From the NCBI GenBank assembly GCA_030248135.1, contig JASANC010002525.1, positions 1-64,000 of the forward strand: 64,000 nucleotides of DNA, given 5' to 3'. Made by a program: the position numbers and the translations under genes. Each line of letters starts with the position of its first letter. The stretch's first letter is position 1. Below, piece by piece: positions 48,751-60,500 of this stretch. The notes under the pieces were generated by a model. It searched no databases, was not told where the DNA came from, and saw nothing but the letters and a program-made list of their open reading frames with translations. This DNA comes from Theristus sp. LFF4_11. Lineage: Eukaryota > Nematoda > Chromadorea > Monhysterida > Xyalidae.

Positions 48751-51258
48751 TCACTTTTTCGACTTCTTTTCCTTGCCGGCTTTCGGCGGTGGCTCCTTCG
48801 GCTCGGTCGGCTCTTTCTCCGGCTTTTTCGCCGGTTTCACAGCGGCCGGCGGAGGCTGCTGCGCCGGCGGTTTCTCTGCGTCGCCTTTGTCGGACTTCTC
48901 CGACTCCGAAATCTTTCGCAGCAACTCTGCGCGTTTGATGTGCGCGCGCTCCTCGCGTCGCTTCCGTGCCTCCTTGTTTTTGGTGCGACGTGCCTCCGCT
49001 TGGTCGCTGCAGACAAAACAGAAAAAGTCCAACATGGGGCATTGACTTTTTCTGTGACTACGCTACAGTCGAACTCGAAATTATGGGGAATCAGCTGATT
49101 GGTTGGGATTACGGTGTGCACGCTTTCTGTGCACGCATCGCTGTTTGTTTGGTTTGGTTTGCACAGAAAGCATGTGCATACCGTAATCCCAACCAATCGG
49201 CTGATTCCCTATATTTTAGAGTTCGACTGTATTGCACACGTTTTTTTAATCTCAAGTGGTTCAAAAGGCCAGAGGGGCACATCACCGATGATGAGGCCAC
49301 CCCTCTTCTGCATATGAGGTTGGCCAGGCCGAAATGCAGAGAACCATCCTACTACTTGGTTGACTTGCGACTTTTTATGGCTTAATAGTGTATGTCTTTT
49401 TACGGCTGCATGTTCAGAACCAAACAACCAACGAACCTGAGCTGTTTGGCGCGCGCCTTTTCGCCCTTTTTCTTGAAAATGTACTCCATGAGAACGCGCT
49501 TGTTCTTGAACGCGTTACCCTTGACGCGAAGGTACAGCTCGTGGTAGCTGTGAACAAAAAAAGTGACAAAACTAGCATAAAATGGCAAAATGAGAGAAAA
49601 AACGACAATGTCGTTGGTCCAAAAAAAGTCCAGACAAACTGAAGGTGCGTTCATGAAGCAGTATTTCGTGACCGCGTAGCATGTTTTAACACAGCTACGC
49701 GTCACTTAATCTGTTACATGAATGCCGCTTAAGGTCACACGTTGAATTCGAGGCAGCTGCAAGCATGACACCGCAAAGCCTCAAAAATTCAGCGGACAAA
49801 ATCAGCTCTGACGTGTTTGATACATTTTTGCAATACAAAAAACGAACGAACCATACAAAAAAGCCAGCAAGCGATCAAAGATAGTCCAGAAACAAACAGT
49901 ACAAACAAAAAAAAACTCGAAATCTCTCTTTCTCTCTCACAGATGCTTGTCGATCTTTTTGGCCGCACGATACTTTTTCAGCAGCCGACGCAGCACGCGC
50001 ATACGACGAATCCAGAGGATCTTCTGAGGCATGCGTGCGTTCGCGGTGCCACGCCGCTTGCCGTAGCCCATGTGGCGACCCTAAGGTAAAGTTTGTGTTT
50101 TTTTCTTTCTTCTCAGAAGAAAATCACAATTCTCGCACTCTTTGCTGATATTAATTTGCTAGATTTGATTTCGACCATCGACGTTTCAGTTTGATAGTTT
50201 CAAGTAGTACAGTTTCAGTCATAACAATTTTCAAAATTTCTGGTGCCTGATTGTTGTTGTAAGTTGGACACTCTATAAAAGTACGCCGTTGCTGTACGCA
50301 GCAAGCCAGATCAACGAACGGAAACATTGAAATGATTTGTAAAACGACTCAATCTCAAATCGAAAATGGAAATGTCACCAACAGTGAACAGTTTTCGTTA
50401 AAGACTCACTTTTCGTCGCGCCTCGGCTGTCTTGCGCGCTCGGTAGCGCGAATGAACGGCAACCGGCTTGCGAATAATCAGGCCATCCTTGATCAACCGA
50501 CGGATGTTCTGTCCTGCAACGCAGATCATTTTCGATGTGGTGTGTCTCAATCCAGTGCAGAGACAGTCGAGATTACCAGAAACAATTGCGAAACGATTCC
50601 ATCACCTAACACTCGATTTTCTTTGATCAGTTTCATAATTGAGATAAGATCACCGTTTCCATTTAGCTGGAGCTGGCTGTTTTCTGTTGCAAGCAACACA
50701 GGTTCTGAGTCGCATATTCGACATTCGACCTCATCTGACAGCCGAACGAGAAAAAGAGACACAACCGCAAGTCCGCAACATCTCAAAGGAGAAATTCATT
50801 CAACTTCTCGGCATCAAAACCAACCAGTCGCTCGTCAACAGGCAACAGCGCGAGAAAGAAAGGAAGAGTTCGTAAAAAACAGCAAAAAACTTGGAGGATA
50901 CGCACTTGAATTCGCGTTTGAAATCTCGGTCGTTTCGTTCGGATCGACCCAGACCTTTTTCTTGCCGCACTTCAACACCGACGAGGCAAGCCTCTTTTGC
51001 AGTCGAAGATTGCTGAGACGAAAAAAAACAAAAAAACATTAGCGTCCGTCGTCGTCATTTAGCAGATCAAATGCCACAACGCCAATAATCAGTGATGTCA
51101 TGAACAACCAAAGATCAACAAACCATCACTCATAAAACAATAGAATTTTCACATAATGAGAACTTGAGAAGCCGATCAAAAATCAATCAAAGTTTCTGTT
51201 TCTATTTTGACCCACTGACTCGTGAGTTGCTTGCATCGCACTCTCTCACTGACCTCAT
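48751..51258 (-). CDS. rpl-19: 60S ribosomal protein L19 (eL19)
   Basis: Six exons: 51258-51254, 51012-50906, 50513-50410, 50080-49941, 49547-49437 and 49006-48751, giving 240 aa in frame. Sequence follows eL19 throughout: [20 protein letters not shown], then [37 protein letters not shown] and DQAEARR. eL19 is an essential large-subunit protein that binds rRNA and takes part in an intersubunit bridge. The first coding exon is only ATGAG, chosen because it restores phase and gives the MSNLRLQ start. Animal eL19 is usually about 196-200 aa; the extra length is a C-terminal tail of K, P, E and A after the conserved helix, ending KEKKSKK. Introns hold a TACAGTC MITE and a hairpin MITE. Confidence 0.95.
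49064..49231. mobile_element. TACAGTCGAAC MITE in rpl-19 intron
   Basis: TACAGTCGAACTCGAAATTA and the inverted TTTTAGAGTTCGACTGTA form the ends. Near-perfect subterminal pairing includes GGTTGGGATTACGGT with ACCGTAATCCCAACC. It is bounded by TA and lies in the last intron. Confidence 0.85.
49643..49735. mobile_element. Hairpin MITE copy in rpl-19 intron
   Basis: GTTCATGAAGCAGTATT pairs with ATCTGTTACATGAATGCCGC. The orientation is reversed relative to the mig-15 copies, judging by GTTTTAACACAGC at the centre. Confidence 0.7.
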
Positions 51259-51344
51259 GTTTTCTTCGGTACTATATCTGCTTTTCTAACAGCGCGCAGA
51301 CAGAGACGGCGCCAGGCCAGCGACGATGCGAAACTCTGAAACGT

Positions 51345-53200
51345 ACAAACAGGGGTCGGTCCCGATTTTTTGGCGAATTGGAGAGGGAGGAGGGGGCCAG
51401 GGGGATCATTAGTGTCAGTACCGAAGGAGAAAGATTTGTATACATTCTTAAAAGTGATTTTTCTGATTTTTGATCTGAGGTTGCTTGTAATGAGTCGTTG
51501 TGGGTTCCTAATCCCAAACCTAATCCTAATCCTAAGCCAAGCCTTTTTGATGAGGTGAAAATGATCAATTTAGCTTTTGCATTCGATGAGATGATGATGA
51601 GAGGGGTGTCGTCGTCACGTGGGGTGGGGTCAGTGGGGGCGGCTTTTTTCGAAGATTTTTCGGCTCAGCTGTTTATTATTAATACTTATTTTTTAAATGT
51701 TCAAAAAAAATTCTCAGCCAGCTGTCTATATGGTCTATGAATCTGTCTGAAAATTTGGGCTTTTGTACGTTTGCACGATAAACGTTACATCGTTACATTG
51801 TTCGAAGACATAAAATGAACCAATTTTGGACCAAAATTTATCCAAAACATTTGCTTTAGGATTTAGGTAGGAACCTCCCCCCCCCCTCCCCACCCTCTCA
51901 TCTTTAGTACTGATGGACTGAGGGGATGGGTAGCTAGGGTTAGGGGAAAAAAATCCGGATTAAAAAAAAAAATTTTTTATAATTTTTTTACAAGTTAGGT
52001 TCGTTCGAAGCGTCTCGTCGAGCTGAGTTCATCTAGACTATTCATACCATACAGAACGATCCGGAAAACTATAAGAGCGAAAATCGTGTTTTATTGAAAT
52101 TATGTCCATTTCATAGAGGGAAAGTTGCATTTTCAACAGTAAAACAGGGCAATTTTTTCACGTGTACTTGAATATTGAACCGTTCTTAGTGGTTCCTCTT
52201 TAGAAAATTACCAAATTTTGACTGTGTTCAAAAATTCCTGTTTGCTGTAGCTAAGTCGGCAACCCCTGTCGACCCGGTCGCCCCCCCCCCAAGACACTTA
52301 CTTTCAGGTTCAACCAGCTATGCTATCTGCCACATGGCGAGAGCCCACTCTTCAAATCATCGTATCGAAAACACGTACCATGATTTCGCGATCACGTTGC
52401 GGGCAACTGACAGACGCAAGTTTAACACGTTAGTTTAGCTCAGCACGCAAGTTTTAACATGTGGCCATGTTATCGGGTATCTGAAAAACGGTCGTGTGAT
52501 GTGGTATTAACCAACATCTCCGCTCCAATTGTTTAACAATATATCGCACAACTCCATTGTAGACCTATAACATACGCCAATCAACAAGATATCATGTTCA
52601 TCTCATGGCCTACCGACTGAAAAACATGTTCTAAGTTGCAAGAAAACGATTTCTGAAACGATATTTCAATTCAGTTAAGTCATTTCAACGCTAAAAATGG
52701 ACTCTAGAAGTCATCCAAATCGAAAAACATGGAGTACGTCGGTCAAAATGACCAAATAATGACATTTACCTAAGCACACAAAGAAGTTGGGAAGAAAATT
52801 TGGTTTGAACTTTCAAAAAAATATGCCATAAATCGAATTTTCAGAGCAAAGTAGAAGAAAAATTTTTCAATTTTTTTAAGTTTGAAAAAAAAATCCAAAT
52901 TTAAAAAAAACGAAAAAAAAATAAAAAAAATTTTTTTCAAAGCCCTTAACCCTATGGGTACCCACGGGACGGGAGGGTGGTGTCGAGTCGGAAAGGAGGT
53001 GGAAGGGGGTACCCATGGAAGTCCCAGGTTAGGGATGGGTGTCACGGGACTCCCCCAACTGCACCCCTCCCACAGGGTGCAACTTCGTGCTAGGAGAGGG
53101 TACACACACCCCCACCTCCCTCATCTTTGGTACTGGTGCCGCCCCCCCCCCCCACCCCTTTACACACCCCCATCGCAACCTCCCTCGCTGACAATAAATT
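51345..53200. mobile_element. G-run element remnant, interrupted by hAT
   Basis: CAGGGGTCGGTCCCGATTTT near 51350 matches the left edge of the 1137-2428 element. G/C-run sequence resumes at 52960-53180. A hAT element occupies 51935-52954. A degenerate CCTAATCCTAATCCTAAGCC stretch lies at 51518-51540. The right boundary is unclear. Confidence 0.4.
51935..52954. mobile_element. Non-autonomous hAT element
   Basis: It starts TAGGGTTAGGGGAAAAAAA and ends in inverted AGCCCTTAACCCTA. The flanks are TGGGTAGC (51927-51934) and TGGGTACC (52955-52962), an 8-bp duplication with one mismatch. No transposase is visible. The TIR resembles those of 9777 and 25636. Confidence 0.65.
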
Positions 53201-53623
53201 GACGTTCCACATCCGCAAATCTGCTAAACAGTGTTTTCCAATTTTTTCTGTTTTTTCGTTTGTTTTATTTTCACGTTAAGGCCAATTTATGCAACACTTC
53301 ATATCTGGCACGTCACGTTACGTCAAGTCATGAAAGGTGACGTGACAAAGTGAGATGCTGGATTATTTTGGATTTTCTGTTCATATTCATCTCAGCGCAA
53401 TACCGTCAATTGACTGGTTTCAAAAAAACCATCCCACAACACACACACACACACAGTATTGGCGTTTTCCTTTATTTTTATTTTTCAACATTCGGTTTGT
53501 TCGAATTCTGCACAAAGATCATAAAACGGGATATCCTAAAAGCAGAAAAGAACAAATCGTCGTGTGTTCATATGGTACGACATACAAACGTCGTGTGCTT
53601 TTGAGTGCGAAATTACGGAAAAA

Positions 53624-53746
53624 TACACTCCATCTGGATAATACCTACATTGTATGCAACATGATGTGATGACCAACCAATCAGCGCTGAGAATTGCTCA
53701 TGACCAATCAATCAGCTAGTTGCCCATATTATCCAGATGGACTATA
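53624..53746. mobile_element. TACAGTC-family MITE, variant ends
   Basis: CTCCATCTGGATAAT at the left and ATTATCCAGATGGAC at the right are inverted repeats. The interior ATGACCAACCAATCAGCGCT is the reverse complement of 3603-3750. Confidence 0.65.
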
Positions 53747-53766
53747 AATACATGTATTGCGAATTT

Positions 53767-53981
53767 ATTCAAACGTGTCCGGACTAAAATGACGTCATTT
53801 GCTTTAAAAACGCCCGTTTGTCAAAGTACAGGCACTAAAATGTCAATTTGATGTGACTGATTCGACATTCACCATTTGTTTGCAGGAAGAAACCGGCTAA
53901 ACGGAAAGTCTGGTTTGTTGTGAACGGCAAGCGCATGTTTGGCGGCACATGACGTCATTTCAGTGGGACACGTTTAAAAAA
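53767..53981. mobile_element. Second TGACGTCA-ended MITE
   Basis: AAACGTGTCCGGACTAAAAT precedes GACGTCATTT at the left, with CATGACGTCATTTCAGTG and GGACACGTTT at the right. It is nearly colinear with 43050-43272. Confidence 0.8.
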
Positions 53982-54046
53982 ATTGATCATAGTATATATG
54001 TGCCACGAACACCACGAAATAAATGGACGTTTGAAATGGTTTCTGT

Positions 54047-55303
54047 TCACTTTGTTTGGTGTTGCACGAACTCTCCAAACGTTTTCACCGGCGCATTGCA
54101 GTCGTCTCGCTTACAGGCGCAACGCCACATGAACTCGACGACAGCGCCATTCTGGTTGCCGATCGGTGGTGTCACCCATTTCTGAAAATGAAAATCGAAA
54201 TTGTCATTGTCTTCCATTAAGAAAACAAAAAGTTGCCGTTCTCGTATTTTACTTGTGTTGATTTTCGCGGCAACAGTTGCTATATTTTGATGCTGATTAT
54301 TGGGTGTTACCACGATCTCACTAACGCAGTCTTTATTTACAAACTTAAAAGATGTTCTACTTCCAATGATTTTCGCAGTCTTACTGACTTCCGGCCCCGA
54401 CAAACCCAGGGGAACAATTGGAGATTTTTTAAAAATAATGAAAATGTTAAATCGTTTTGTTTTTCTTTTTGATAATGTTTGTTATCTTTTACTTTTAAAA
54501 TGAAAATACTACAAAAAACAACTACTGTCAGTGAACCTCCAGCATGCACAGCGACAACAATTGATAATGGTAACCACCGTCAATGAACAACTGATCAAAA
54601 ACGCGCGTCTCCTCATTGGCGAATCCCGGAACCAGGTCTGAAAAACAGCGGCTTTTTGTATGTATCACTGCATAAATTCCTTGTTTTTTTCTTCAAATCT
54701 TGGATCAACAGTTGAGAAGGTTTATTGCATAATCTCACAAAGTCTCAACAATGTTTTACGTTCTTTCACTGGCCAAACCGTGGGCACCGTCATCCCACTG
54801 GTGATGCCGTTGGCGTTGGATGCCGATAAAAGAGAGTACTGACAGTATTTGCAGTCAGCGCACACCCGCGACACTGTGGCGTTGTCCTGAAACATGTTTT
54901 TATTAATTTTTGTGTCATTAAAAAACACCTAAAAATTCATTTACGTTTCATTATTGTCAATTGGTACTTTTTTAAACGCGATTAACCACAGAAAGAAAAC
55001 AGAATTTCGGTGTCACCAACAAGCACCGTCGTCACACAGTGAAAACAGATACCCCGCCAATAAAATTCTATTGTACCCGTTTATATACTTTGTGGTTAAT
55101 CGCACTGCAAAGAAAAATACACCAACTAACAAAGCTCAGTTATTATGATAAGCGATTTAAAAGTACAAATTGGAAATTATCATTTTTGATAGATTAAAAA
55201 ATACCGATTGATTTCGCTCAAAGCAAGCCAGCGCCCAGCCACGATCGACGGCATCCATCAAGAGCACCGCAACGACGGCGACGACCAGCCGTGCACGGAG
55301 CAT
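54047..55303 (-). CDS. Small secreted Cys-rich protein, three-finger-like
   Basis: Four exons join in frame: 55303-55205, 54886-54799, 54637-54537 and 54181-54047, giving 140 aa. Residues 1-26 form a signal peptide (basic MLRAR, hydrophobic VVAVVAVLLM, cleavage near WALA). The mature chain has eight cysteines: CFE, CADCKYC, CML and CACKRDDCN. The closing CxC-x4-CN pattern resembles the C-terminal signature of Ly-6/three-finger proteins, common among nematode secreted proteins. The exon 2 donor is inferred from phase, since only that site keeps the frame into exon 3. No GPI-type hydrophobic tail is seen, so it is probably released or bound to a partner. The fold assignment is tentative; the gene structure is well supported by phase and acceptors TTTCAG. 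Confidence 0.65.
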
Positions 55304-55368
55304 GTTTCGTGTCAGTTTTTTTCTGTTTTTCTCGCTTAGTGGTTGCGAAATCTGTTTTTTTTTCAAAC

Positions 55369-55653
55369 TACGGAATGGCCGATTAAACAAGGCAGCCTTT
55401 TTCAGGGTGCAAGCAGCACGCGAAATTTGAATCAAAAAATAATGTTTAGAAACCAATTTGTGGACCAAATTTGACGTGCTTTTTTAAATAATTAATCCTT
55501 CCTGCTATTCTGTTCTATATTTCTCACTTGCACGCACGATTGGCAATTATCTTTGGCATTCTTGAAATCAAGACAACTCTAAATGCGCGACTGACCCCGC
55601 CTTGATGGAGAATACCCTAGGTAGGACTGCCTTATTTATTCGGCCATACTGTA
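55369..55653. mobile_element. GGCCGA-family TIR element
   Basis: It starts TACGGAATGGCCGATTAAAC and ends ATTTATTCGGCCATACTGTA. The interior is colinear with 9203-9466 (TTCAGGGTGCAAGCAG, TTGGCATTCTTGAAA, CCCGCCTTGA). Confidence 0.7.
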
Positions 55654-56624
55654 TGTACCGATAATAATTACACGCCAACAAAACTACCGCCAAACATGCT
55701 ACCAGACTGCGTAAAATTTTAAAATCTGAACGTTTCTGAGCACTGTAGAAACTCATGGGAGCCGTTTTCCAGTCGTTTCCAACATCGGTGAGGCGTTTTT
55801 TCAACGTTTGGTAGCAAGTTTGAGAGTCTTTTTCTAGCGTGTTAAAAAAAGCGGCCAGTTGAGCGCGCGAGGTGAAACCGGTTTGATGAGCCGTGTTATG
55901 GATACGGTATAGTTCAAACTAAGACTAAACTAAACTAATTTAGTTTTCTTTTTTGGCGGTTTTGTATCCTTTGGGAAATTACAGATTGCCTCAAAAACAG
56001 CGACGAAAACAGTAAACACTCGAGTCACGTACAATCGCATCAAAGTAGTGTGTTCCTTGCAATTTTTTTTCTGAATTATTATTGGTGGCAAGAACTTATT
56101 TATTGCAACTTATTGCAACATACAAGTACGTACATGCATCAAGAAATGTGTCGAAAAACGCAATCAATCAATCACAACGCCTGTTCATACTGACGTATGC
56201 TGAGCTATGTACATCGACGCGATTCGTCAAAGACACGTCTCCATATGGACGGTAGCATGCAATACCACGAGACGTCGAACGGATGTCAAAATCAAAATGG
56301 TTTGCGGGTGTGGATTAGTATCGTTTCTTTAAGACCTGCGACTCAATGCGGTTCTAGACGCGAAAAGGAAACCAGTTTCAATCTTTATGTGATAATTCAG
56401 GATAGCCTAAGTGACCCGGCCTTGTTTAAGGGACTCGAATCATTTTACCAATTTTGAATTTCCGCGTCATGCATCAGACTGCTTGCCCATCTATGCGCGC
56501 ATTGAGTTTCGGGACCAACATAAACTTAATTGTAATGAATGAGACGAGACGAGCCATGCCAAGCCAATGCGCTGCGTGAAGGGGACACATCAGCCTAGTG
56601 TCGCTTCAGCTTGAGCGTATATCA

Positions 56625-57030
56625 CACTGAAAAAAAAAACAACTGACCAACTTGCTTAGCAAACACCGTTTATTGACTAACTTGGTCACCAAGAAACTGA
56701 CTAAGATAAAAGGTGTCCGGACCGGACAACTCCCGCGCGGACATACTTCCCAAACGGACATTTCCTGCGCGGACATTTCCCGTGCGGAGATTTCCCAAAC
56801 TGAAAATTTCCAAACAGAAATTCCAAACGAGAGAAGTCCGTCGCGGGAAATTTCCGTGCGGGAAATGTCCACGAGAAATGTCCGCGCGGGAGAAGTCCGG
56901 GAAGCAGATAAAATTGCATTTTCAAATCTCAGTCAGTTTCTTTAGCCAGTACAGTAAAACCTGCTGATTAACTTCGTCAGTTTTTTAGTCTGTATGAACA
57001 GTGTTTACTGACTGAATCTTATGACCATAA
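56625..57030. repeat. Clustered inverted GCGGACATTTCCC repeats
   Basis: Direct units such as GCGCGGACATTTCCCGTGCG occur at 56735-56800, and inverted units such as GGGAAATGTCC and CGCGCGGGAGAAGTCCGG at 56850-56910, around a short centre. Outer GACTAA/TTGGTCA-type repeats lie on both sides. This looks like a foldback element. Confidence 0.5.
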
Positions 57031-57592
57031 AAAATGACTTGGTCAGAGAACAGCGTTGACAATGTGCAGTGTTCCCAAGTCGCATTTCGGCTTCAATGAA
57101 TGGTAGTATAAATAGTGTCATTTTTCACGAATTTGCAGCTCAATCAAAATGAGTCAGACGGGTCGTTCACGATGCATGTGACAACCACTGAATGCAAGGG
57201 AAAAGCAAACTCCAGTAACCAGTGTTTTTACATTGCGCCCTGCCATTTATTTATAACGAGTCATCCAAGTAACCCACAGCAACATAAACACCAAACACAA
57301 CACGCACCAGCACAATAAGCAAGCAAGCAATTATTGGCTAATAAAGTAAAGCCCAGCCGTTTCCAGCATATACAGCATGCGCATTGGATGTGCAGTTTTT
57401 ATAAACTCCTCACAACGAGTGTATTTAACGTGGAATTTTGCGGTGAAAATGAAGTTTTCGAAAGTGCTGCCCAAATAAACACGGTTTTAAAACTTGCAGT
57501 TTGAATTTGAAAATACAGCACTTGCTTTCCGCATACCGTTTTAAGCCAGTTTGAAAAAAAGACCACTACAATCAAAATATTGTTAATCCAAC

Positions 57593-60500
57593 ATGTCGGC
57601 TAAGTCCGAAAAGTCATCTGTGAAATCAGCAGCAGTCAGCAAATCAGCCCGTTCCTCCGCTGCCAAATCAGCAAAATCAGCCGCCACAAAATCAGCAAAA
57701 TCAGCTGCCACAAGATCAGCAAAATCTGCTGCCACAAAATCTGCTGTATCAAAATCAGCAAAATCAGCAAAATCAGCAGCATCGGAAAGGTCTAACAACA
57801 AATCAGCAAAATCAAACGCCACAGTGGACACAGCGGCCGAAAATGAACCACATATTACTGGTTCGTGTCTTCGTGGGTTTCGTGTTGTCGTTTCTTTTGG
57901 TTTGTGACTTTTTCTGGTAAATGTGGACTACCGTATTACCCCCAATAAACCCCCATGGGGGATTAATACGTCAGCGACTTTTAGGGGTGGGGGTTTATTG
58001 GTGGGGGGGGGATTATTGGTGGGGGGGGTTTATTTTACAAAAAATTCTAGGGGTGGGGGTTTGTTGAAAAATGGCAAAAATACCTTGCATGGCAGGCAAG
58101 AAAGTCGTAGAAACTTCTACTCTACATAGAAATTTCCTTTTATAACAGCCTTTTGTAATGAAATTACTATTAACTCACTCATTTGGGGCCTTTGGTAGCA
58201 CAATTTCATCATTTTCACTGCAACCAGCCACTGATATCGCTGGGTATGTGTTTCAAACAGGTTTCCAATTAACCCCCATGGGGGATTATTTGTGGGGGGG
58301 GGGATTATTTGGAAACTGGTCGGGGGGTGGGGGTTTATTGGTGGGGGGGGGGGATTAATGGTGGGGGGGTTTAATGGGGGTAATACGGTAGTATTATTTT
58401 TATGCATGGTGTTAGTGTTCCTCCCAATTAAACGTTCCTCCCACTTATAAGACCCTTTTCCAAAAGTGGGCGGAGTGTCACAGGGCGGAAAACCAAAAAA
58501 ATTCAAAACTTTGACTTGGTCGAAATCCCACCCAGTTTATAAGGCCCGGACTTCCTAATCTCTTCACTTTATAAGACCTCCTCCCACTTATAAGGTTGTC
58601 ACACAAAATGCCACTTTTTTCAGAAGTTCTCGATTTTCAAATTTATATAAGGAGGCCTTATATGCAAAACTTTACGGTATCTCTATCACACTTGGCTCCA
58701 TCTGCTTCCGATTTCCAGACGCGACGGCCGAGTCGAAGTTGACCGTCGGCACCGTCGCACTCGGCGAGAACATGCTGCTGCATGGCGGCGCGCTGCGCGA
58801 CCGCGTCAACGAGTGGCTGCTCGAGAGCAACCTCCTCGACGTGCTCGTCCTCTGTCGTACGTCGTTGCACAAGGTCGCCCGGAAAACCGGCGCAATTGTG
58901 AAATTCGGCACGGAGCCGAAACGCGACATCTTTCCCGGTTATGTGATGCTCGCGAATGGTCGGTAGAGAATTTTTTCATAAACAATTCGAGAAAACGGGG
59001 CTGCTACTATGTAACGGCTACTGAATTGGTTAACCAAAATGTGTGAACAAAATGCAAAAGCCGCTTATTCGTTCGAGTATAAAGAAAATCCATAAGTCGA
59101 TTACCGTAAAGTCTTGCATATAAGGTTCCTCCCATTTATAAGACCCCCACCCAAAAGTGGGCGGAGTGTCACACGGCGGGAAACCAAAAAATTCAAAATT
59201 TTGACATGGTCGGAATTCCTAATGTTTGCTTTATAAGACCTCCTCCCACTTATAAGGCTGTCACACGAAATTCCACTTTTTTCAGAAATTTTTGATTTTC
59301 AAATTTATATAAGGAGACCTTATATGCAAGACTTTACGGTATTTGCCAAAAACCGCGTGTAACCGTGTGAAAAATCCGCTAATTTCTGACGTATTATTTT
59401 TGTTTTCCCCAAAACTTCAAAACGTGGCAGCATTCAAACAATGTCCTTTATCATGTTCACTTTATGCTACAAACAGTAAACACTGAAGCGGCATTCATGA
59501 ATCCGCATTTAGTGACCGCGCAGCCATGTTGTAACACAGCTACGCGTCACTAAATACTGCTTCATGAATGACCCTCAAGATTCCTGTTCCCTTTCGCAGA
59601 CATGCAGCGTCGGCGATCGGGCGTGGCAGTGCTGGTGCGTGCGGACGCCGTGGACGACGAGACGCTGGCCGCGGCGACCGAGGAGTACGACGCCGATGCC
59701 GGCGTGCACATGGTCTGCGTGAAGACGGTCGATCAAGCGCCCTGGAATGGACTCGCGATCATTGGCGTCACGCGCGAGAACACGAAACGGACCGGTGCTG
59801 ACCATGCGGAGGTGCTGAACCGGTCAAACCGGAATGACGTCATTGTTGGTAGACACGATAGAACTGACCCCTCCCCAAAAAAACTAATTTCTAAAGGCCC
59901 GTTTATACCTAACGTATGCAGCCGCACGTCGACGTACGTCAGGTATGAACGGTAGCATGCAATAACACGGGCCGTAAAGTGACGTGCCGTACATGCACAC
60001 GTCTGGATGAACGGCATTATGCTACAACACGGGACTTAAAGTGATGTGAGGTGACGTGCCGTGCGTATGCGCATACGTCAGGCATAAACGTGCCTTCGCG
60101 CCAACTGATGCTGTTTTTTAACGTCATTATAAAAACGCCCAATATGTTTTGCACTGCCTCATGAATGCTAAACTCTTGTTGCTCTTTCTAGAAGGATCTA
60201 GCGGCGGCGCTGGATCGTCTGGCGAGCCAGAAAGAAGGCGTCCGCTACGAATGGGGCCCGGTGCTGGTCTGCGGCGACTTCAACGTCGACTGGTTTGATC
60301 AGCAGCAGCTGTTCCACGAAAAGCTGCCCGATTTGCGTCAACTCATCCATCACGCCACTTGTGACCTGGGCGAGGAGGCGGAAGAGTCGTCCGTGTTGGT
60401 GGAGAATGTCGACCATGATGATGGGGGTTTGCTATTATTTTTTTAACCGAAATTGTAAAAGCAAAAGTAATTTTTAAATTTTGAATCAAGAAATGTCTTT

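Larger units (their letters stand above)
55304..57592. other. Intergenic spacer of repeats
   Basis: No gene recognised. It contains a GGCCGA element (55369-55653), an ACTCAATGCG-type repeat (56335-56520), a TATGGACGGTAGCATGCAAT stretch near 56243 that recurs at 59950, and the GCGGACATTTCCC cluster (56700-56915). Confidence 0.5.

Noticed and set aside
51500..51545. CCTAATCCTAATCCTAAGCC as an interstitial telomere
   Set aside because: Only a few degenerate units with mixed sequence; too short to support.
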